From: Ailurus styani | Lineage: Eukaryota > Chordata > Mammalia > Carnivora > Ailuridae | Direction of reading: 5' to 3' | NCBI GenBank assembly: GCA_002007465.1 | Contig: LNAC01000232.1 | Span: 1,325,108 to 1,389,107 of the forward strand | Length of the DNA stretch: 64,000 nucleotides | Notes under the pieces: generated by a model | Databases searched by the model: none | What the model was told of the DNA's origin: nothing | Seen by the model: only the letters and a program-made list of their open reading frames with translations | Program-made: the position numbers and the translations under genes | In this document: in pieces, positions 57,650 through 64,000 of the stretch | How positions within the stretch are numbered: position 1 is the first letter of the stretch | How the letters are laid out: every line of letters starts with the position of its first letter

Positions 57650-57850
57650 CCAGGCCCATAATTGAATATAAAGGCCCAGAAGCCAGTGCAAACAGCGGCA
57701 TTAATCACCAGCAACCTGGCAGCCTCCTGCCATAGATCTTTCTCACATGTAAAATAGCTCATGTTAATCATTGCTGCTGATTTATTGTCTTCTCCGCCTT
57801 GTACATAAATTATTCACCATTTCACCATTATTGGGGCAAGTGGAGGAATC
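57650..57850. promoter_or_regulatory. Putative conserved enhancer
   Basis: CATAATTGAATATAAAGG, GCATTAATCACC, CATGTTAATCATTG, CTGATTTATTG and ATAAATTATTCACC occur in 200 bp of unique sequence. Confidence 0.45.
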
Positions 57851-60800
57851 CTGTAATGAGGGCTTCCATCCTTCCGTCTGCATCTGTGGGCCGGATCCTC
57901 AGACTCTGGGTCCTCGGGGCAGCTCTACAAGACTGTGGGCTTTCACTGGCCGGGCCCAGGGAAGGAACCCCAGGCAAAGGGGTGGAGGGAATGGTAGAGA
58001 GCGGGGCCCCGTTAATGCGGGTCTGTTCCACCTGAGAACACACGGGAACTTCTCGGCTCTAGGAAACAGGACTGTGGCCTCCGAGGCCCCTCTGGCTCCG
58101 GACGGGAGAAGCAGGCAGAAGGAGAGGCTGTGGGTGGTCCCCGGGCTTCTGAAGGCTGCGGCCGGTGGAGCAGAGGGAGCCTTTACCTGGAGGTTCCGGC
58201 ACAACGCCTGAGCTCCTCGGCTGCCAATCAAGCCCAGCTCTTGGGAGTTCCCCGTCCCCGGAAGCAGGATGTGGGCGTGCTCACTGGGCTGGGAGACCGG
58301 CCTCCCCCGGGGCCCAGTCTCTCTGGGGTCTGGGCCGCTCTCTGGCCACACCTCTGAGAAGGCCAAAGGCTCGGCAGGTGGTGGCAGCAGTTACGGCAAC
58401 GTCCACCAGATGGCAGACCTCCAACCCAGGACCGCAGCTCCGGAGGAAGGGCCTTCGGAAAGGTGGGCTCTGAGGGAGCGTGTGCGTGTGTTGGGGGCGG
58501 GTGGTCGCTGGAGAGCTGGAGATGGGGGAGTCTTGCTGAGGGAAAGAGCCCTTTGCCTCAGTGGGACCAAAAGACGGTACCATCTCACACATGAGACCGC
58601 ACGTGGTGCCGTCCTCAAATGGGGGCGTCTCAGAAGAGCTGGGGCCCGGGAAGGTGGGCGTGAGCCACGGCACCCAAGCTGGGGAGGATGTGGCCAGTCC
58701 CAACTTCAGTCCCTGGACTGTAGCCAGGCCAAGCTCCCCTGAAATGCGGTCAGCCTGTCAAGGCTCTCCTTCCCAGGCTTCAAGCCCATCACTTCCCACT
58801 CCCGACTTGGCTGGGAGACCCTTGACAGCAGCCAAGACAGGAGCTTTTGGTGTAACAGGGTCAGTGGGGTCCAGCAAAGCCCACCGCTCAGCATCTGGAG
58901 CGCTCACTGTCCCTGCAAACTGATCATTCACAGGCTTGTTAGCTGTGCGGACCCTTTCCACTCAAGGACCCCGACCCCCACAGACCCACTCCTTGCTCCC
59001 TCCTTCATGTGAGTGGGGAGGCTCCCAGAGACACGAAGGGGTCCTAAGATTCAGGAGACTTGCGGCTTCAACAATTGCCCCCTAGCTAACCAGCTGCTTC
59101 CCCTGGAGACTCGGGCCTCTGGCCCTTTAAATGCCTTGAGCCGGAGGGTGGAGCTGGCAGAGCCAGACCCTGAAGGCCAGCCAGAGCTCCTTTTGCCTGG
59201 CTGCCTCAGTTGGAGTCCTAGGAAAACAACTGAACTCCTTGGCAGGCCTTGCCTAGGTGTCCTTGCTGTAAGCCCCTCCCCCCAGCTCTCCATGGGGCAG
59301 GGCGTTAGCCAGGATCCTGGAGGGCCCCTCCTGGCTCCGGGACCTTTGTGTCCTGATGGGAGGTCCCAGCGCCAGGCAGGGCCCTATCTCCTGCTCTCAG
59401 GTTCCAGGAAGGCAAGGCCAAGATGTGCCCATCAGTGAAGACCAGTGGTTTTCCCAGTGGGTCTCCCGGGCTGCAGCCTGTGGGGAGAGGCTCCGGGGAA
59501 CCGCGCTGTTACCTGTCCGCCTGTCTGCACAGCACACTTCCTCGGAGGCTGGGGAAAGCCTGCACTAGCCCCGAAATTTCCGGAGGGCAGCTGTAGACCA
59601 GACCGGGGTGGGGGTGGAGAGGTTTTCCTAGCTGGCACCGGCACCCTGACTTCTCTGCAGCAGAGGCCCACGGTTGGCTGCCTCCCTGTTTTTCCACCTG
59701 GGCCCTCTCCCTTCCCTTCCTGCCCTTCTACACCCAGCTTGCCCAGCTTCCTCGGGCCACTGTCTTTATGTCTGTCTTCACATCGGTTCCAGAGCTGCCC
59801 CAGCCTAGCTTGTTTATCCTTCGGGGGTCCGAGTGGGTGTTTCGACTTCAATTATGTTCTGACCACAGTCACCACAGATACCAAAACAAATGTCCTGGGC
59901 GTCAGAGGTGCGGGAGGCTCAGACAGGCTGGTGCCAGGGGGGCTGATAAAGGGGGATCCGCTTGGGCTTGGAGGTGATGAGAGCTGCTCCTAGTGATGGG
60001 GCCCTGGGGAGCAGGGGCTCCTGGGTAATTGGCCTCCTCAGCAAGGCCCAGACCACAGAGAGGGCAGTCTTGGCCTCCGTGCACTACCCCGGCCCATCTC
60101 AGCTTCCCTTCGGTCTCATTTAACAGAGGCCTGGAGGTGCCTTGGAAAAGTCTTGCCTTTCTCCCCAGCTCCCGGCTAAATCTGCCCTTAACCTCCAGAA
60201 GACGTAGATCCTGACTCCTCCACTCAGGCCAGCCCGGAGAGACCTTTTACCCACTCCAGACCTGTGGTCAGTGTCTGGGGGTGGAAGTAAAAGTCAGGGG
60301 TTCCAGCCCCAGCTCTGCTGGATTCTCCCTGTAACTTGGATTGGGGTCGTGTGCCTCAGTTTCCCACCTCAAGGTCAATTACCAGAAAATGCTTCCCAGT
60401 CTGACTCTCCAGGAAGAAAAACAGGCTTGACCCTCCAAGTCTCCCCGGGGTGCCCGGAGAAGGCAGTGAACCTTCTCAGGGAGCCCTGGTGAGCAGGATG
60501 CGGATGTGGGGCTGGCTCGGGGCGCCGGCAACAGATAACGAGGAGAATGGGGCCACTGCTGTTGGGTGGGCCCTGGTTTCCAACTAGAGCTTCAGAGGGA
60601 TAGGAAACCAGGCATTGAAGACTAGGGAAGGGCCCCCAGCTTCCATTTGTCTCTGCGATAGGGCAGGAACTGCCCCCTGAACCAGACGACACAGCGGAGG
60701 CCAGGCTCAGTGCCCTAACCAGCTGTGTCTGCCCCCCCCCCCGCTGGAAGAAGCCCCCTCGCTCACTGCTGTCCTCTCTAGCTTTTGCCCCAGGACCTGC

Positions 60801-60910
60801 TTTCACCCCCACACTGGCCCTTCTGCTTCACCCTGGAAAGGCCACCGTGGCCCATCTGCCCATTGACTGAGCTCTGCAGTGGGCCACACCTAGGAGCATT
60901 CTTCATAATG
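57851..60910. other. Intergenic, no gene seen
   Basis: GC-rich and mostly unique, with a MIR fragment at about 60275-60370. The open frames have no supported product. Confidence 0.5.
58402..58418 (+). promoter_or_regulatory. CTCF-like motif, + orientation
   Basis: TCCACCAGATGGCAGAC matches the CTCF core well. Confidence 0.55.
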
Positions 60911-60919
60911 ATGAAAAAA

Positions 60920-61180
60920 TTCATTGGTGATGATGGCAAGGATGACAAGAAACAGCCCCTGTTGATTGACTACTTTCCACGTGTTGTGCCAGATGCCTTT
61001 GCAGTCGGATCTTCCTATCGGCGTGGCACGACGGGCAGGGCGGGCGGCCCTGCTCACAGCGGACGTGGCTGGCACCGAGAGGGGCTAAGTGAGTTGCTTG
61101 AAGCTGCCACTAGGAAGGGGCAGGATGGAATTCGGACCCAGCTAGGTGTGACTTCTGAGCCCAGGGGTCCTGCTCCAGAC
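60920..61180 (+). repeat. MIR element, interrupted
   Basis: 'ttgactactttccacgtgtt', 'gtgccagatgcc' and later 'gagaggggctaagtgagttg' and 'aggatggaattcggaccca' follow MIR order, with the middle replaced. Confidence 0.65.
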
Positions 61181-62515
61181 TCAGAATGGCCTGAGGGGGA
61201 GCCGGATGATGGTGGGTTTCTATTCTGATTTCCATTTTCTGGCTTCTCTTGCTCATTCAACCCTAGAAGCTGCCCTGAACCTTCTGGGATTTTCCCTCTA
61301 GGGTACATGGATAGCCTCTTGGCCCTGGGGCTAGAGCCACAATGTGGCAGGTGGAGGGATGGGAGGGGGTGCTGCTGGGGCCAGACACCTGCTTCCCTGC
61401 CACTCTGAGGCCCAGACTCAGCCCCCAGCACACACTTTGAATAGGGGTCAAGGTTAAGATTAGAAACTTGGCCTCTGGGAAAAAGGGAGAGCCACCAGGG
61501 GCTTATGAGAGTAGGGGTGTGTGCATTTGCACCTGGGCCTGTGAGTGTGCCTACTGGAGACCGAGAGTGTGCAAGTCTGTGACTCTGCATAGGCGTGTGC
61601 CCTTGGGGCCGAGTGTGGGCGCCACTGGGAGTGTGAACATGTGGGTCTTTGAAAGAGTGAGTGCCACTAAGCAGTGTGGGGATGGGTGTGCTTGAGTGTG
61701 AGAGCACAGAATGAGTAGGGAAGGTGTTGCTGCCTGTGTATCTTGGAGGGAAAGTCCCAGAAGATCCAGAGCCCAAGCTCTGCTCTGCATGTGTGACTTC
61801 TCGAGTCTCGAGTCTCGAGTCTGTTTCTGCACCTGCAAAAAATCCCCTCAAGGGTAACGCTGAGGCTCCCATGCAGCTGTGCAGTGGAGAGCACTTTGTA
61901 ATCTGTCCAATGTAGGGTCTTGGAAGGTCAGCGAGCTCTCTCCATCCCCTGCCTCTCTCCCTGCCCTCACCCCAGTCGGGTTCCATGCTGGAGCGGGATG
62001 GCACCACAGAGACACAGCCCATACAGGGAGGCTTCTCGGGGTCTGGTGTTCAGGAGGGCTGGGCGGGGCCTAGGGAGGAGGAGCAGGTGCAGTGGCCACA
62101 CCTACCCACTCGGACTCTGCGTGTTCTGCTCAAGGCTGCTACTGCACCTCTCTGCTCCAGAGCCCCGGGATTCTGCTCCGCCTCCCTGCGGCCCTCCACT
62201 CCCTGGAACCACAGCTGTCTCCCTCTGTGAAGGTAAAGGCCCCAGGGAGGGAGGCTGTCTGTCCAGGTTCCCCTTCTGACCTTCTATAGACCATTCCCCA
62301 CTATGATTCCAGGGTTGCCGGGCCATGGCAAGGCCAGTCCCAGCCGTCACGGGGCTTCCCAGGTGCTTCTGGTACCTCTAGTCCACGCAGCTGCGTTTGG
62401 AAACCATCCTTGGTGTGGTAGCTCTCGACTCAGGCCGCCCATCAAGCAGGAGTCCCCTGGCGATGATCTGAAAAATCCTGCACCCCAGACAACCATCCCC
62501 AATCATTAATATAGA
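61181..62515. other. Intergenic, no gene seen
   Basis: Contains GTGT-rich low complexity (61510-61700) and a CTCGAGT heptamer repeat. The frames carry no recognised product. Confidence 0.5.
61799..61820 (+). repeat. Three tandem CTCGAGT heptamers
   Basis: TCGAGTCTCGAGTCTCGAGT reads as 7-bp units, each holding CTCGAG. Confidence 0.9.
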
Positions 62516-62519
62516 TTTA

Positions 62520-62860
62520 AAGCTCCCTCCTGTGATTCTCACAGGCAGCCAAGATTGAGAACCACTGATGATGATTCCCAAACTCCCCAGATGAAGAGAG
62601 TCACCTGAGATGCCTGTTAGAGACACAGCTTCCCAGGCTCCTCCCTTGGAAATCCTGATTTGGCTGGACTAGGGTGAGGCCTGGGGATCTGCGTTTTTAA
62701 TAAACATCCCAGGTGATTCGAATTATCAGAATTTGAGAGACTCCAGCTCACAGCTGCACTCTCAAACTTTGCTGTGCACAAGAATCACCTAGGGAGCTGG
62801 TTGAAATGCGGATTCTAGTTCAGCGGCCCTGAGGTGAGAGCCTGAGGAACTCTAAGCAGC
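62520..62860. repeat. MER5-like (hAT-Charlie) fragments, clustered
   Basis: 'cagccaagattgagaaccac', 'atcccaggtgattcgaatta' and 'acaagaatcacctagggagc' are MER5-type ends, in at least two orientations. Confidence 0.7.
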
Positions 62861-63965
62861 AGTTCCAGCCAGGCAGAGCATAAATTACAAGAAGGTCAAT
62901 GGTAAGAGATGACAGCAGAGAGGAGAGAGCAGGGGCCTTACAAACCCTGACAAGGACCTTGAACTTGAACTTGGTTCCCAGGGCAATGAGGAGTTACTGA
63001 GGGTTTTGTTTTGTTTTTGCTCTTGTTTTATCAGAGGGTTAGTTTGCTCAGATAATTTAGAAATATTCTTGTAGCCACATGCGGTGGATGGGAGGAGGGG
63101 ACAGCAGCCAGGAGGCCATTGCCTCAGTCCAGGGAGGTGGTGGCCTGGGCTAGAAAGCAGGGGGCAGGGAGGGAGAAGTTAGCAATCCTAGGGAGGGTTC
63201 CCTGATCAGGTGGATGTGGAGTGAGGTGGAGGGTGAGGGAGGCTTAAGAGTGGCTTCTGGGTTGGTCGCTGAGTTGGTAACTGGCGAACAAGAGTGGCCC
63301 ACCCCCGGGGTATGTGGGTTAGGAAGCTTCCTTCCACACTGGCTGCCCCCACAGTCTGGTAACTGTTTGGCCTTAGGCTCCTGTGGGGCAAGGGTGGGGA
63401 GAGGCAACAGGAAGCAACCTGGAAAATGTTATGGAACTGTCTTCGAGAGCCCCTCTCCTTGACCTTTAAAGGCTCTGGATGGTCCCTGTCAGCAGTTGCC
63501 GAGACTTGGGGGCTGCTTTGGAGATTCAGTCTTCTGAATACCTTGGCCCTCCACTTTATCCTTTTCTGGCTCCCTTCTAGCTACAAAAGCCCAGAGGAAG
63601 GGAAATCAGGTCCAAGAAGCACCCTGGCTCATGGGTGTTGTCTGGCCGACTCTCACTGGAGATCCTAAGTACCCCTAAGACCTGTCCTAGGCCATCCTCC
63701 TGGCCTCTCTGCTTGGCTCATGGCCAAAGGCCATCCTGCCCTTGACCACAGCCCTCTTCCCCACCCCACAATGGGTTCTGACTGCCTCTCAGACCACCCA
63801 CCCCAAAGACACTGGGCCCGTTTTCCTGTTTGGGGATTTATTTCTTACTGTTGGCAGCTGGTGACTGGCTCAGCGTCCCCCCAGCCCCAGCTGCTCTTCT
63901 GTAGTTCCCAAACGGCTGTCACACTTTCCTCTGACAGAGCTCCTTCTGTGGTGCACGTGTGTACT
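62861..63965. other. Intergenic, no gene seen
   Basis: Unique sequence. No exon or further repeat could be supported. Confidence 0.5.
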
Positions 63966-63967
63966 GA

Positions 63968-64000
63968 GGGGCGCCTGGGTGGCTCAGTCAGTTGGGCGTC
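63968..64000 (+). mobile_element. SINEC head, cut by the window end
   Basis: 'gcgcctgggtggctcagtca' is the 5' head of SINEC. The rest lies beyond the window. Confidence 0.9.

Noticed and set aside
61054..62022. 322-codon open frame on the minus strand
   Set aside because: Low-complexity, His/Thr/Ser/Pro-rich translation of GT-rich DNA and a MIR tail. No domain and no promoter or splice context.
63000..64000. TLX1 exon near the right end
   Set aside because: No homeobox coding sequence is present. From human spacing TLX1 should lie well beyond the window.

Overview
This is a mammalian genomic window from a carnivore. The evidence is the number of tRNA-derived SINEC (Can-SINE) copies with the 'GGCGCCTGGGTGGCTCAG' head. 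The youngest copies have a wording I associate with mustelids (weasel, mink, ferret, otter, marten), though that family-level guess rests on memory. Old MIR, L2, L1M and hAT/MER5-like fragments are also present. No prokaryotic or viral gene organisation is seen.

Only two protein-coding genes can be read completely, both on the + strand. SFXN3 (sideroflexin 3, mitochondrial inner-membrane serine carrier family) has ten coding exons between 3297 and 7738 that join to 321 residues, with a probable non-coding first exon near 1985-2069. KAZALD1 (secreted IGFBP/Kazal/Ig protein) has four coding exons between 29730 and 32052 that join to 307 residues, with a probable non-coding first exon ending at 28931. 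The order SFXN3-KAZALD1 matches human 10q24.31. There PDZD7 lies head-to-head upstream of SFXN3, and TLX1 then LBX1 follow KAZALD1. A minus-strand CpG-rich splice donor at 570 is the likely 5' end of PDZD7. TLX1 itself is not reached.

Layout: 1-800, probable PDZD7 5' end. 1.5-9.1 kb, SFXN3. 9.1-28.7 kb, intergenic: one SINE-dense, L1-containing block (20-27 kb), two orphan CpG-rich promoter-like segments (11.6-12.0 and 27.5-28.3 kb), and two homeodomain-site-rich putative enhancers (16-17 and 18.7-18.9 kb). 28.7-32.8 kb, KAZALD1. 32.8-64 kb, a gene-free stretch poor in young repeats, with many short AT-rich islands full of TAATTA/TTTAATAA-type sites. These look like conserved enhancers of a developmental homeobox locus (TLX1/LBX1). 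That regulatory role is inferred from sequence texture and synteny, not measured.

The most useful second-look items are: a GC-AG intron in SFXN3; a probable false (allelic) duplication flanking an assembly gap in KAZALD1 intron 1; CTCF-like motifs in convergent orientation around KAZALD1; a possible L2-supplied poly(A) signal for KAZALD1; an orphan promoter-like island with paired PREP/PBX-like sites; another with E2F, CHR and TCTCGCGA motifs; and several homeodomain/POU site clusters. I did not find a new protein system. Any novelty here is in regulatory DNA and would need conservation or chromatin data.
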